Assembly (NCBI RefSeq): GCF_000518265.1
Contig: NZ_JADG01000004.1
Span: forward strand, 496,001-560,000
Direction of reading: 5' to 3'
Length of the DNA: 64,000 nucleotides
Source of the DNA: Actinomadura oligospora ATCC 43269
GTDB taxonomy: Bacteria > Actinomycetota > Actinomycetes > Streptosporangiales > Streptosporangiaceae
Positions 7,906 to 16,899 of this stretch are shown in pieces; position 1 is the stretch's first letter; each line of letters begins with the position of its first letter. A program made the translations under genes and the position numbers. The notes under the pieces were generated by a model that did not search any database, had not been told where the DNA came from, and worked only from the letters and a program-made list of their open reading frames with translations.

Positions 7906-9693
7906 GTGGCACAGCTCAGGATCGCGCTCGCGCAGGTGAACCCGACCGTCGGCGACCTCGGCGGCAACGCCGCGCTGATCGTCGACTGGACCCGGCGCGC
8001 CCGGGACGCGGGCGCGCACCTGGTCGCGTTCCCGGAGATGGCCCTCACCGGCTACCCGGTCGAGGACCTCGCGCTCCGCTCGTCGTTCGTCGACGCGTCC
8101 CGCGACGCCCTGGAGCGGCTCGCCCGGCGGCTGGCGGACGAGGGCCTCGGCGACCTGCCCGTGGTCGTCGGCTACCTCGACCGCCGGACGGACGGCCCCG
8201 TCCGTCCCGGGCAGCCCGCCGGATCCCCGCTGGACGGCGCGGCCTGGCTGCACGGCGGCGAGGTGCTCGTCCGCTCGGCCAAGCACCACCTGCCGAACTA
8301 CGGCGTGTTCGACGAGTACCGCATCTTCGTGCGCGGCGACACGCTGCCGGTCGTCCGGGTGAACGGCGTGGACGTCGCGACCGTCGTCTGCGAGGACCTC
8401 TGGCAGGACGGCGGCCCGGTCAGCGTCACCGGCGCCGCCGGGGCGGGCCTGCTGCTGGCCGTCAACGCGTCCCCCTACGAGCGGGCCAAGCAGGACACCC
8501 GGCTCGACCTGTGCGCCCGCCGCGCCCGCGAGGCGGGCTGCGCGCTCGCCTACGTCAACATGGTCGGCGGCCAGGACGAGCTGGTCTTCGACGGCGACTC
8601 GGTCGTCGTCGGCGCGGACGGCGCGCTGCTCGCCCGCGCGCCGCAGTTCACCGAGCACCTCCTCGTCTCCGACCTCGATCTTCCCGCCGCCGACCCGGCC
8701 GCCGAGCCCGGCCGCGAGCCGGTCGACGCCCTGGACGGCACGACCATCACCGTCGAGCGGCTCGTCCTGTCCGGCGAGCCCGCGCCCGCCTCCCCGGCCC
8801 GTCCGCTGGAGGTCGCCGAGCGGCTGGACGACCTCGGCGAGGTGTACGCGGCGCTGGTCACCGGCACCCGCGACTACGTCCGCAAGAACGGGTTCCGCTC
8901 GGTCATCATCGGCCTGTCCGGCGGCATCGACTCGGCGCTGGTCACCACCATCGCCTCCGACGCCATCGGCCCGGAGAACGTGCACGCCGTCCTGCTGCCG
9001 AGCCGCTACTCGTCCGAGCACTCGGTCACCGACGCCGAGGAGCTGGTCAAGCGGCAGGGCGTGCACTCCCGGATCGTCCCGATCCGCGGCATGGTGGACG
9101 CGTTCGAGGCCGAGCTCGACCTGCACGGCCTCGCGTCGGAGAACCTGCAGGCCCGGATCCGCGCCAACATCTGGATGGGCCTGTCGAACGAGCACGGCCA
9201 CCTCGTGCTGACCGGCGGCAACAAGAGCGAGCTCGCGACCGGCTACTCCACCCTCTACGGCGACTCGGCGGGAGGCTTCGGCCCCATCAAGGACCTGGTC
9301 AAGACCATGGTCTGGGCGCTGGCCCGGTGGCGGGACGAGCAGGTCGGGTCGGACCTGCCGTTCCTGCACCCGTTCGAGGAGCCGCCGATCCCCGACGCGA
9401 TCATCGTCAAGGAGCCGTCCGCCGAGCTGCGCCCGGACCAGCGGGACTCCGACTCCCTGCCGCCCTACGACGTCCTCGACCCGCTGCTGGTCGACTACGT
9501 CGAGCGCGACATGGGCCGCGACCGGCTGATCGCGGCCGGCCACGACCCTGACCTGGTCGACCGCGTCATCCGCCTCACCGACCTCGCCGAGTACAAGCGC
9601 CGCCAGTACCCGCCGGGCCCGAAGGTCACCCCGAAGAACTTCGGCCGCGACCGCCGCCTGCCCATCACCAACCGCTGGCGCGAGAACCCGTAA
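7906..9693 (+). CDS. nadE: Glutamine-dependent NAD+ synthetase
   Basis: Cytoplasmic two-domain enzyme (595 aa) that makes NAD+ from deamido-NAD+, ATP and glutamine. The nitrilase-like glutaminase domain has the triad Glu44 (FPEMALTGYP), Lys126 (SAKHHLPNYGVFDEYR) and Cys162 (VVCEDLWQ). The synthetase domain follows, with the ATP-pyrophosphatase P-loop SGGIDS at 338-343 and the GNKSELATGYSTLYGD motif. All catalytic residues are present. Start is the GTG at 7906 with GGTGGAG close upstream. It is a single-gene unit bounded by a palindromic operator and a strong terminator. Confidence 0.97.
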   Translation: MAQLRIALAQVNPTVGDLGGNAALIVDWTRRARDAGAHLVAFPEMALTGYPVEDLALRSSFVDASRDALERLARRLADEGLGDLPVVVGYLDRRTDGPVRPGQPAGSPLDGAAWLHGGEVLVRSAKHHLPNYGVFDEYRIFVRGDTLPVVRVNGVDVATVVCEDLWQDGGPVSVTGAAGAGLLLAVNASPYERAKQDTRLDLCARRAREAGCALAYVNMVGGQDELVFDGDSVVVGADGALLARAPQFTEHLLVSDLDLPAADPAAEPGREPVDALDGTTITVERLVLSGEPAPASPARPLEVAERLDDLGEVYAALVTGTRDYVRKNGFRSVIIGLSGGIDSALVTTIASDAIGPENVHAVLLPSRYSSEHSVTDAEELVKRQGVHSRIVPIRGMVDAFEAELDLHGLASENLQARIRANIWMGLSNEHGHLVLTGGNKSELATGYSTLYGDSAGGFGPIKDLVKTMVWALARWRDEQVGSDLPFLHPFEEPPIPDAIIVKEPSAELRPDQRDSDSLPPYDVLDPLLVDYVERDMGRDRLIAAGHDPDLVDRVIRLTDLAEYKRRQYPPGPKVTPKNFGRDRRLPITNRWRENP

Positions 9694-9706
9694 GCCGCAG
9701 GACGCG

Positions 9707-9742
9707 GGCTGAGCCTGTGACCCGCAGGTCACGGGCTCAGCC
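9707..9742. terminator. Strong terminator between nadE and the phosphatase gene
   Basis: A 16-bp stem with one G-T wobble and a 4-base CGCA loop: GGCTGAGCC and GTGACC on the left pair with GGTCAC and GGCTCAGCC on the right. It starts 13 bases after the nadE stop and also lies beyond the end of the convergent gene. Confidence 0.9.
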
Positions 9743-9792
9743 GTGTCCCGCGGTCGGCGCCCGCGGCGGTCACGTGGCTTTCGAGCCGCGCC

Positions 9793-11880
9793 CTAGCGGT
9801 GGTGGTTCTCGCCGGGCCAGCTGGGGATCGGCTCGTCCGGCTCGGGCGGGACGCCGGGGACGACCTGCTCGCACCAGACGACCTTGCCCGCCTGGGTGCG
9901 GCGGGTGCCCCACCGGTGCGCGAGCTGGCTGACGACCAGCAGGCCGCGGCCGTTCTCGTCGTCGTCGAGGGCGTGGCGCAGGCGCGGCAGCGCGGCCGAG
10001 CGGTCCAGCACCTCCAGGGTGAGGGTGCGCTCGAGCAGCAGCCGCAGCTCGATGCCGCCCGGCGCGTAGCGGAGCGCGTTGGTGACCAGCTCGGACGCGA
10101 GCAGCTCGGTGGTGTAGACGAGGTCGGACAGGCCCCACTCGGTCAGCTTGCTGCACACCAGCCCGCGCGCCCGGCGGACGGACGCGGGGTCGGTCGGCAG
10201 CGGCCAGGACGCCATCCGGTCGGCGGGCATCCGGTGCAGCCGGGCCAGCAGGACGGCGATGTCGTCGCGGTGCTCGTCGGCGTACACGCCCGCGAGGGTG
10301 GCCTTGGCCAGGTCCTCCATCGGGCGGCCGACGGTCTCGGCGGTGAACAGCGAGCGGAGCCGGGCCAGGCCGTCGTCGATGTCGCGGCCCCGGTTCTCCA
10401 CCAGGCCGTCGGTGTAGATGACGAAGACCGAGCCGTCCTCGACGGCGAACTCGCGGCTCTCGATGGCCGCGCCGCCGACCACGCCGAGCGGCGGCGCGGG
10501 CGGCACCTCCAGGTAGGCGTTCGCGCCGTCCGGGGCGGCCAGCAGCGGCGGCAGGTGCCCGGCGGACGCGACCTCCAGCTTTCCGGTCGTCGCGTCGTAC
10601 ACGGCGTACACGCAGGTGGCGAAGTGCGGCTCCTGCTCGCCGAGCTCGATCATCAGCTCGTGCATGACGTGCAGCGCGTCGGCGGGCGGCAGCTCGAGGT
10701 TGGCGAGGGTGTGCAGGGCGGTGCGCAGCCGTCCCATGGTGACCGCGGCGCGCACGCCGTGCCCGGCGACGTCCCCGACGATGAGGGCGACGCGCGCGCC
10801 GGGCAGCGCGATCGACTCGTACCAGTCGCCGCCGACCTCGACGAGCTTGCTGCCGGGCAGGTAGCGGTGCCGGACCTCGACGGTCGCGGGCGCGGACAGC
10901 CGGTTCGGCAGCAGGCTGCGCTGCAGCGCGAGGGCCGTGGCGCGCTCGCGGCTGAACAGCCGGGCGTTGTCGATGACGATGGCGGCGCGGGCGGCGAACT
11001 CCATGCCGATCTCGACGTCGTAGGCGTCGAAGCGGCGGTGGCCGCCGACGCGGGTGCAGGCGATGAAGCCGAGCAGCGTGTCCCGGGCGATCATCGGCAG
11101 CAGCACCATCGACACGTCCGATAGCAGGTGCCCGACCGGGTTGCGCCGCCACTTCTCGGCGATGGCGCCCGCGTCCCTGCGCTCGACGTGCCGCAGCAGG
11201 ACGGGCCGGGCGGTGTCGAGCACCTCGCGGTAGGGCGTGCCCTCGGGGAACACCAGGACCTCGCCGACCGGGAACGTCGCCGTCCAGGCGGGGTCCTCGT
11301 CCTCGGAGGCGACCGAGATGCGGCGCATCACCGCCGAGCCGGTCTCCTCGTGCACCTCGTCCGCCGCGACCAGGCTCTCCAGGATCAGCACGGACGACAC
11401 GTTGCAGTAGTGCGGGACGACGACGTCGACGATGCCCTTGGCGGTCTGGTCCAGGTCGAGGGACTGGCCGAACCGGGTGAGCGCGTCGTCCATCAGCGCG
11501 CGGCGCATGAGGGACGGGTCCTGGAAGCGCTCGCTGGGCGGCAGCGCGACCCGGACGTACAGCAGCCCGGCGGTGCCGTCGCCGACCATGGGCTGCGCGG
11601 TGACGACCGCGTCGACGCCGCGGCCGTCGGCGTGCCGCGCGGTGAGCACGGCCGTGCGCTCCTGCCCGGCGGCGGCGGCCTCGAGCAGCCCCTCGAGCTC
11701 GGCCTTGGCGTCGTCGGCGACCAGGTCGGTCGCCGGACGCCCGATCAGTCCGCCCGGGTCATGGCCGAGGACGGCCGGGCAGTTGGGTCCGCACTGGACG
11801 ATCACGCGGTCGGCGTCGAAGCCGAGCACCAGTGTGCGGGACGGGGAATCGCCGACGGGCGCGTCGCCCCGTGGCGCCAT
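9793..11880 (-). CDS. SpoIIE-type PP2C phosphatase with PAS, GAF and HATPase domains
   Basis: A 695-residue soluble protein of the actinomycete partner-switch type. Order: PAS-like domain about 20-125, GAF domain about 150-315 (FDAYDVEIGMEFAARAAIVIDNARLF is its end), PP2C/SpoIIE phosphatase about 330-550 (GGDWYE and VGDVAGHG carry metal-binding Asp residues; FVIYTDGLVENR follows), and a C-terminal anti-sigma-like ATPase about 565-690 (ELVTNALRYAP, then GRGLLVVSQLAHRWG). It probably dephosphorylates anti-anti-sigma factors and may also act as a kinase. ATG at 11880 is preferred over GTG at 11892 because AGGTGAG is 8 bases upstream. No anti-sigma partner gene is adjacent. Confidence 0.92.
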   Translation of the reverse strand: MAPRGDAPVGDSPSRTLVLGFDADRVIVQCGPNCPAVLGHDPGGLIGRPATDLVADDAKAELEGLLEAAAAGQERTAVLTARHADGRGVDAVVTAQPMVGDGTAGLLYVRVALPPSERFQDPSLMRRALMDDALTRFGQSLDLDQTAKGIVDVVVPHYCNVSSVLILESLVAADEVHEETGSAVMRRISVASEDEDPAWTATFPVGEVLVFPEGTPYREVLDTARPVLLRHVERRDAGAIAEKWRRNPVGHLLSDVSMVLLPMIARDTLLGFIACTRVGGHRRFDAYDVEIGMEFAARAAIVIDNARLFSRERATALALQRSLLPNRLSAPATVEVRHRYLPGSKLVEVGGDWYESIALPGARVALIVGDVAGHGVRAAVTMGRLRTALHTLANLELPPADALHVMHELMIELGEQEPHFATCVYAVYDATTGKLEVASAGHLPPLLAAPDGANAYLEVPPAPPLGVVGGAAIESREFAVEDGSVFVIYTDGLVENRGRDIDDGLARLRSLFTAETVGRPMEDLAKATLAGVYADEHRDDIAVLLARLHRMPADRMASWPLPTDPASVRRARGLVCSKLTEWGLSDLVYTTELLASELVTNALRYAPGGIELRLLLERTLTLEVLDRSAALPRLRHALDDDENGRGLLVVSQLAHRWGTRRTQAGKVVWCEQVVPGVPPEPDEPIPSWPGENHHR

Positions 11881-12016
11881 GACGGATCTCACCTGACGCT
11901 CCAGTCAGCCGGTCCTGCATCCACTCCCCCAGCCCAGTATGGAGCATGCATGCCGGGGTTTGGGAGAAGATCACGGCCTGCGCGACGAAAACGGCATGGA
12001 AAAACAGACTTCCCAG

Positions 12017-12646
12017 TCAATCCGCCGAAATACCTCGGAGGATGGTGTCCACCAGCTGCTCGGCGAACCCGTCCGGCAAGGGCTCCGGAGGCTTGTGGAA
12101 CGAGAAGGCGCCGACGAGCATCGCCACCGCCACGTTCACGTCGACGTCGCGCCGGACCTCGCCGCGCTCGACGCCGCGCCGCAGCACGTCGCAGTACACC
12201 TCGCGGCGCGGGTTCATGACGTCCTGCCGGTAGCGGGCGTACAGCCCGGGGTACTTCTCCGCGCCGCCGACCACGTTCCAGAAGCATCGGGACGCCTTGA
12301 ACCCGCGCTCGACCGACATGTGCCGGGCGAGCGTGAGCAGGTCGTCCCGGACGCCGGTGCCGGGCAGCTCGGGCAGCGGCCCCTTGAGCGAGCTCAGGGC
12401 GCCGACGATCAGCGCCTCCTTGTTGGGCCAGCGCCGGTAGATGGTCGTCTTGGCGACGCCCGCGCGGGCGGCCACGGCCTCCATCGACACGCCGTCGACG
12501 CCGGACTCCTCGGCCAGCAGGTCGATCGTCGCGTCCAGGATCGCCTTCTCGGCGCGCTCGCTGCGGGGGCGGCCCGGGCGCGCTGCGCCCGGGCGGCTCT
12601 CGTCGGTCTCCGCCGGCCGCCGCGCGGTCGGCTTACTCTCGGTCAT
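12017..12646 (-). CDS. TetR-family transcriptional repressor
   Basis: 209 aa. An N-terminal helix-turn-helix lies around residues 50-80 (MEAVAARAGVAKTTIYRRWPNKEAL) behind a basic, disordered leader; the C-terminal domain is a ligand-binding helical bundle. It is 14 bases downstream of the MFS gene on the same strand, so both share one transcript. It most likely represses the operon through the inverted repeats at 14300-14363. Its ligand is presumably the pump substrate, unknown. Confidence 0.9.
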   Translation of the reverse strand: MTESKPTARRPAETDESRPGAARPGRPRSERAEKAILDATIDLLAEESGVDGVSMEAVAARAGVAKTTIYRRWPNKEALIVGALSSLKGPLPELPGTGVRDDLLTLARHMSVERGFKASRCFWNVVGGAEKYPGLYARYRQDVMNPRREVYCDVLRRGVERGEVRRDVDVNVAVAMLVGAFSFHKPPEPLPDGFAEQLVDTILRGISAD

Positions 12647-12660
12647 CGCGGTTCACATTC

Positions 12661-14259
12661 TCACACGCCGGCCCGCTCCTGGTTCCCGTCCGCCGGTTCG
12701 GCCGTCGCGTCCTCGGACGCGGCGGGCGAACCGGCGACGAGTTCGTCCTCGACGGCGGCGCGGCCCGGCATCCAGCGCAGCACGACCAGCGCGCTGACCA
12801 GCGCGATCAGGGCCGCCGCGCCCGCGGCGACGTGCACCGCGTGGACGAACGCCTCGTCGGCGGGGCCGATCAGGGCCCGGGCGCCGGGGATGACCGCGCC
12901 CGCCTGGTGCGCGCCCGCGATCGACTGGCCGACGGCCTCGCGCGCCGACTCGGGCAGCGCGGTCAGCCTGTCCCGCAGGTCCGAGCGGTAGATCGAGGAG
13001 ATCACCGAGCCGAGGACGGCCACGCCGAGCGCGACCGCGACCTGGCGGGCGGTGTTGTTGAGCGCGGAGCCCGCGCCCGCCTTCTCCCGCGGCAGCGCCG
13101 ACATGACGGCCTCGGTCGCGGGCGGCATGACGTTCGCCATGCCCGCGCCCTGCACGAAGAAGATCACCCCGAGCACCCAGAGCGGGGTGTCGACGCCGAG
13201 GAACTGGTAGCCGAGCAGGGCCCCGGTCACCGCGAGCAGGCCGACGGTGCAGACCATCTTGGCCCCGAACCGGCGCACCATGGACGCGCTGCGCGGGGAG
13301 AACAGCAGCTGCGCGACCGCGAACGGCATGACCATCGCGCCCGACTCGAGCGGGCTCAGCCCGCGCACGGACTGCATGTAGAAGTTGGAGAAGAAGAACA
13401 CGCCGCCCGCGGAGAAGAAGCACAGCGCGATCGCGGCCACCGACGCCGACAGGCGCGGGTCGCGGAACAGCCGGACGTCGAACGCGGGGTGCTCGGTGCG
13501 GGCCTCGTGCCAGACGAACGCGGCCAGGACCAGGAAGCCGAGCGCGATCGGCGCCAGCACGTCCACCGCGGTCCACTGGCCCTTGTCGCCGCCGCGGATG
13601 ATGCCGTAGGACAGCGCGACCAGGCCGATGATCGACAGCAGCACGCCGAACGGGTCGAGACCGCCGCGCTCGGGGTTGCGGGACTCCGGCACGAGGAACA
13701 CGATCGCCGCCGCGCCCGCGACGATGACCGGGACGTTGATCAGGAAGACCGAGCCCCACCAGAAGTGGGCCAGCAGGAGGCCGCCGGTGATCGGGCCGAT
13801 CGCGACGCCGAGGCCGACCGCGCCCGCCCACAGGGCGATGGCGCGCGGGCGCTCCTTCGGCTCGAACACGTTGGTGATGATGGACAGCGTCTGCGGCATG
13901 ACCGCGGCCCCGCCGAGGCCCATCAGCGCGCGGGCCCAGATCAGCTGGGTCGGGGACTGCGCGTAGGCCGAGGCGAGCGAGGCGATCGCGAAGATCACCA
14001 TGCCGCCGAGCAGCACCCGCTTGCGGCCGAGCCGGTCGCCGAGCACCCCGAAGGTGAACAGCAGCCCGGCGAACACCAGCGTGTAGGAGTTGATCGACCA
14101 CTCGAGCTGGCTCTGGGTGGCGCCGAGGCCCTCGTGCGGGTCGGCGATGGTCTTGAGGGCGACGTTCAGGATGGTGTTGTCCAGGACCACGACGAGCAGG
14201 CTGACCGTCAGCACGCCGAGGACGTACCAGCGTCGCCGCTGGATGGTCTGGGGATCCAC
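12661..14259 (-). CDS. MFS drug-resistance transporter, DHA2 (EmrB/QacA) type
   Basis: Fourteen-helix major facilitator, 532 aa. Typical DHA2 signatures: LDNTILNVAL in helix 1, GDRLGRKRVLL in the 2-3 loop, GGAAVMPQTLSI, and GLGVAIGPITGG (motif C of antiporters) in helix 5. It should export a lipophilic drug or metabolite with proton exchange. Cotranscribed with the TetR gene that follows. The C-terminal 30 residues are acidic and probably cytoplasmic. Confidence 0.93.
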   Translation of the reverse strand: MDPQTIQRRRWYVLGVLTVSLLVVVLDNTILNVALKTIADPHEGLGATQSQLEWSINSYTLVFAGLLFTFGVLGDRLGRKRVLLGGMVIFAIASLASAYAQSPTQLIWARALMGLGGAAVMPQTLSIITNVFEPKERPRAIALWAGAVGLGVAIGPITGGLLLAHFWWGSVFLINVPVIVAGAAAIVFLVPESRNPERGGLDPFGVLLSIIGLVALSYGIIRGGDKGQWTAVDVLAPIALGFLVLAAFVWHEARTEHPAFDVRLFRDPRLSASVAAIALCFFSAGGVFFFSNFYMQSVRGLSPLESGAMVMPFAVAQLLFSPRSASMVRRFGAKMVCTVGLLAVTGALLGYQFLGVDTPLWVLGVIFFVQGAGMANVMPPATEAVMSALPREKAGAGSALNNTARQVAVALGVAVLGSVISSIYRSDLRDRLTALPESAREAVGQSIAGAHQAGAVIPGARALIGPADEAFVHAVHVAAGAAALIALVSALVVLRWMPGRAAVEDELVAGSPAASEDATAEPADGNQERAGV

Positions 14260-14299
14260 GGAACTCCTTGGAGGGATCGCTTGGGGAGGCGGGAAGAAA

Positions 14300-14363
14300 A
14301 TTGCGCTACGGAGGCGTTGCGCAATGAGCGTACGCCGGAGAATTCAGATACGCAACCGTAGCG
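14300..14363. promoter_or_regulatory. Two inverted-repeat operators upstream of the MFS-tetR operon
   Basis: First site: ATTGCGC (14300-14306) and GCGCAAT (14319-14325), which contain CGCTAC and GTTGCG half-sites six bases apart. Second site: CGCAACCGTAGCG at 14351-14363. Both use the same half-sites, CGCTAC and CGCAAC. They lie 41-104 bases before the MFS start, where a TetR repressor would act. The panB start is 152 bases further on. Confidence 0.5.
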
Positions 14364-14514
14364 TTTCGAAATGCTCCCCCCGCACGTTCCGGAGGGGGAA
14401 CCGGGCATCGCGGCAGGAACGGGAATCGGCGGGGGTTCCGTGGCCGTTGTTCTGGTGGGATCATCGGTCCCGTCCGGGTACGCCACCGTGGCGCCTCGAG
14501 ACTGGAGGTACACC

Positions 14515-15399
14515 GTGTCTTCTGACGTGTCCGCTTCCACGCCGAAGTCCCCCGCTGGACAGCAGGGATCCGCCCAGCCGACCGCTCTGTACGGCGGCAA
14601 GGGCACCCGACGGGTGACCGTGCGCGACATCGCCGCCGCCAAGGCCCGGCATGAGAAGTGGCCCATGCTCACCGCCTACGACGCCCTCAGCGCGCGCGTC
14701 TTCGACGAGGCGGGCATCCCCGTCCTTCTCGTCGGCGACTCGGCCGCGATGGTCGTCTACGGCTACGACTCCACCATCCCCGTCACCGTGGACGACCTCG
14801 TTCCGCTGGCCGCCGCGGTCGTCCGCGGGGCCAAGCGCGCGATGGTGGTCGCCGACCTTCCGTTCGGGTCCTACCAGGCGAGCGTCCCCGAGGCGCTCGC
14901 GAGCGCGGCCCGGTTCATGAAGGAGGCGAACGTCCAGGCCATCAAGGTCGAGGGCGGGCGCCGGATCCTGCCGCAGGTCGAGGCCATGGTCGCGGCCGGG
15001 ATCCCCGTCATGGGCCACCTCGGCCTCACCCCGCAGTCGGTGAACGCCTTCGGCGGCTACCGGGTGCAGGGCCGCGGCGAGGACGGCGAGCAGCTGCTGG
15101 CCGACGCCAAGGCGCTCGAGGCCGCGGGCGCGTTCTCGGTCGTCCTGGAGTGCGTCCCGGACGAGCTGGCCCGCCGGGTCACCGCCGCGCTGTCCATCCC
15201 GACGGTCGGGATCGGCGCGGGCGAGGGCACCGACGCACAGGTCCTGGTCTGGCAGGACATGGCCGGGCTCACTCCCCACACCGCCAAGTTCGTGAAGAAG
15301 TACGCCGACCTCTACTCCGTCCTCGGGGACGCTGCGCGCGAGTATGCCGAAGAGGTCGTCGCGGGCGCCTTCCCGACGCCCGAGTACAGCTACAAGTAA
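14515..15399 (+). CDS. panB: 3-methyl-2-oxobutanoate hydroxymethyltransferase
   Basis: First committed enzyme of pantothenate synthesis, transferring a hydroxymethyl group from 5,10-methylene-tetrahydrofolate to 2-oxoisovalerate. 294 aa from a GTG at 14515, chosen because GGAGG lies 6 bases upstream; the longer frame from 14371 lacks such a site. Visible motifs: [29 protein letters not shown] (Mg-binding region), [13 protein letters not shown] and the late [18 protein letters not shown]. The N-terminus carries about 35 extra disordered residues before the TIM barrel, usual in actinomycetes. No panC or panD is near. Confidence 0.96.
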   Translation: MSSDVSASTPKSPAGQQGSAQPTALYGGKGTRRVTVRDIAAAKARHEKWPMLTAYDALSARVFDEAGIPVLLVGDSAAMVVYGYDSTIPVTVDDLVPLAAAVVRGAKRAMVVADLPFGSYQASVPEALASAARFMKEANVQAIKVEGGRRILPQVEAMVAAGIPVMGHLGLTPQSVNAFGGYRVQGRGEDGEQLLADAKALEAAGAFSVVLECVPDELARRVTAALSIPTVGIGAGEGTDAQVLVWQDMAGLTPHTAKFVKKYADLYSVLGDAAREYAEEVVAGAFPTPEYSYK

Positions 15400-15402
15400 G
15401 CC

Positions 15403-15421
15403 GTCCGGCCCTCGGTCGGAC
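15403..15421. terminator. Convergent terminator after panB
   Basis: GTCCGGCC and GGTCGGAC form an 8-bp stem with one mismatch and a CTC loop, directly between the two convergent stop codons. Confidence 0.6.
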
Positions 15422-15423
15422 TG

Positions 15424-16170
15424 TCAGGCCCTGTCGGCGCCCGTCTCAGTGCGGGCCTCGGCGGGGCCTTGGCCGTTGTCGGGCGTCCGCGGCGCGGGGA
15501 TGCCGGGCCGCTCCTCGCCCGCCTGGTCGCCCTCGTCGCGGATCTCCTTGTGGAGGGTGCGGACGGCGGCGTCCAGGACGTCCGGACCGGCCACGTTCAT
15601 CAGCAGCAGGCCGAGGTTGAGCGTCTTCTGGCCGTCCGACATGTCACTGCCCGCGAGCGCGTCCACGGCGGTGCGCAGGTCGGCCTGGTCCTCGGCGGAG
15701 ACGTTCTGCAGCAGGCCCAGGCAGTAGGTCGGCAGCGCCAGCCGGGCACGGGGGAACGAGACGCCCTCCATGATGCGGCCGACGTCCTGCGCGCGGCTGC
15801 GCGCCTGCACCCGGTCGACGCCCCGGTCGGCGGCGGCGAGCAGCGAGGTCAGCAGGGTGGACGGGCCGACGGCGACGTCCTCGTCCCCGACCCGGACGGT
15901 GAACACCGCGCTGCGGAAGATCATCATCGAGCCGAGGCTGGCGGCCAGCACCTGCGCGGCGCCGAGCATCTGCGGCGACTTCACCCCGAACTCCCAGTGG
16001 AAGGTGCGCAGGAGCAGCAGCGAACCGGCGCCCGCGGCCCCGTTGATCAGCACGTACGCCCAGGTGCTCGGCACCCGGACCAGCGTGATCGGACGGTCCC
16101 GGTACCGGCTCACCAGTTCGGCGACGCCGACCAGGCAGGCGAGCGCGACCGTGATCAGGTACCCGGTCAC
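15424..16170 (-). CDS. Hypothetical membrane protein
   Basis: 248 aa, family not recognised. Three hydrophobic segments occupy about residues 3-18, 35-55 and 70-90; the remaining 150 residues are predicted soluble and helical (LLTSLLAAADRGVDRVQARSR and onwards), ending in a disordered Pro/Glu-rich tail. It probably sits in the cytoplasmic membrane with the helical part inside. It follows a small winged-helix-like gene by 49 bases on the same strand, which suggests joint transcription. Function unknown. Confidence 0.75.
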   Translation of the reverse strand: MTGYLITVALACLVGVAELVSRYRDRPITLVRVPSTWAYVLINGAAGAGSLLLLRTFHWEFGVKSPQMLGAAQVLAASLGSMMIFRSAVFTVRVGDEDVAVGPSTLLTSLLAAADRGVDRVQARSRAQDVGRIMEGVSFPRARLALPTYCLGLLQNVSAEDQADLRTAVDALAGSDMSDGQKTLNLGLLLMNVAGPDVLDAAVRTLHKEIRDEGDQAGEERPGIPAPRTPDNGQGPAEARTETGADRA

Positions 16171-16219
16171 CGGCCGTCCCCCGTCCGCGCTCCACCGGCG
16201 ACGATCGCGCGGCGGACGC

Positions 16220-16585
16220 TCACCGGTCCCCGGGGGGCGCGAGGCGGACGATCTCGTCGATCTCGCGTTCCACCGTCACCAGGCCCCGGTCGCGCAGGCT
16301 CTCCACGGCGTCGGCGATCTCCAGCAGCCCGAGCCCGGTGCCGTGCTGGAGCTGCTCCAGCGACTGCGGGCGTCCGGCGGCGCCGAGCCGCGCCAGGACG
16401 CGGCGGCACACGTCCGGCAGGTCGGTGTCGTCGGGGTCCGGGTCGCCGCCTCGTCCGGTGACGGGACCGCCGCCTCCGGGATCCGGGGTCGCGCGCGACG
16501 CGGTGCCTCCGTAACCGGTGTCGAGCGGGCGTCCGGGCGGACGCAGGAAGGCGCTCCACGGGTCGGCCGACCGGATCTGCCTCAT
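16220..16585 (-). CDS. Small protein with C-terminal winged-helix-like domain
   Basis: 121 aa. The first half is Gly/Pro-rich and probably disordered; the last 60 residues look like a winged helix (VCRRVLARLGAAGRPQSLEQ, then GLGLLEIADAVESLRDRGLVTVE). ATG at 16585 is chosen because AGGTGA lies 5 bases upstream; the frame could begin as far as 16720 but without such support. It may be a DNA-binding or membrane-recruited protein working with the membrane protein that follows. Family not identified. Confidence 0.65.
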   Translation of the reverse strand: MRQIRSADPWSAFLRPPGRPLDTGYGGTASRATPDPGGGGPVTGRGGDPDPDDTDLPDVCRRVLARLGAAGRPQSLEQLQHGTGLGLLEIADAVESLRDRGLVTVEREIDEIVRLAPPGDR

Positions 16586-16820
16586 CTTCACCTGCCCTGT
16601 AGTACGGCGATCATAGGACGCGGCCCGTCCACGGCGGAACCACCGCAGCACATCCCAGGATGCCCGCGCCACACCGCTTTCCGCGCCGTCTTCGGCACGG
16701 TGCCGGTCAGAGTCGGCCACCCGTCCACGTCAGCACTTGGACGTCCGTGCGTCAGCTACCGCTCCAGTGACTCTCCCCATGTCCGCATCGCGCCGCGTGG
16801 GCCGCCCCCTCCCCCATCTC

Positions 16821-16862
16821 CACGGAACGCGACCGCGGCAGCGCCGACGGTCACGTTCCGTG
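16821..16862. terminator. Long hairpin downstream of the F420:NADP oxidoreductase gene
   Basis: CACGGAACG (16821-16829) and GACCG pair with CGGTC and CGTTCCGTG (16854-16862), interrupted by one C-A mismatch, leaving a 12-base loop. It lies 38 bases past the npdG stop on the minus strand. The remaining part of the 16586-16899 interval shows nothing else I can name. Confidence 0.7.
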
Positions 16863-16899
16863 AACGGGGGACGGGGTTCGGGAAGGTGGGAACGCGGGG

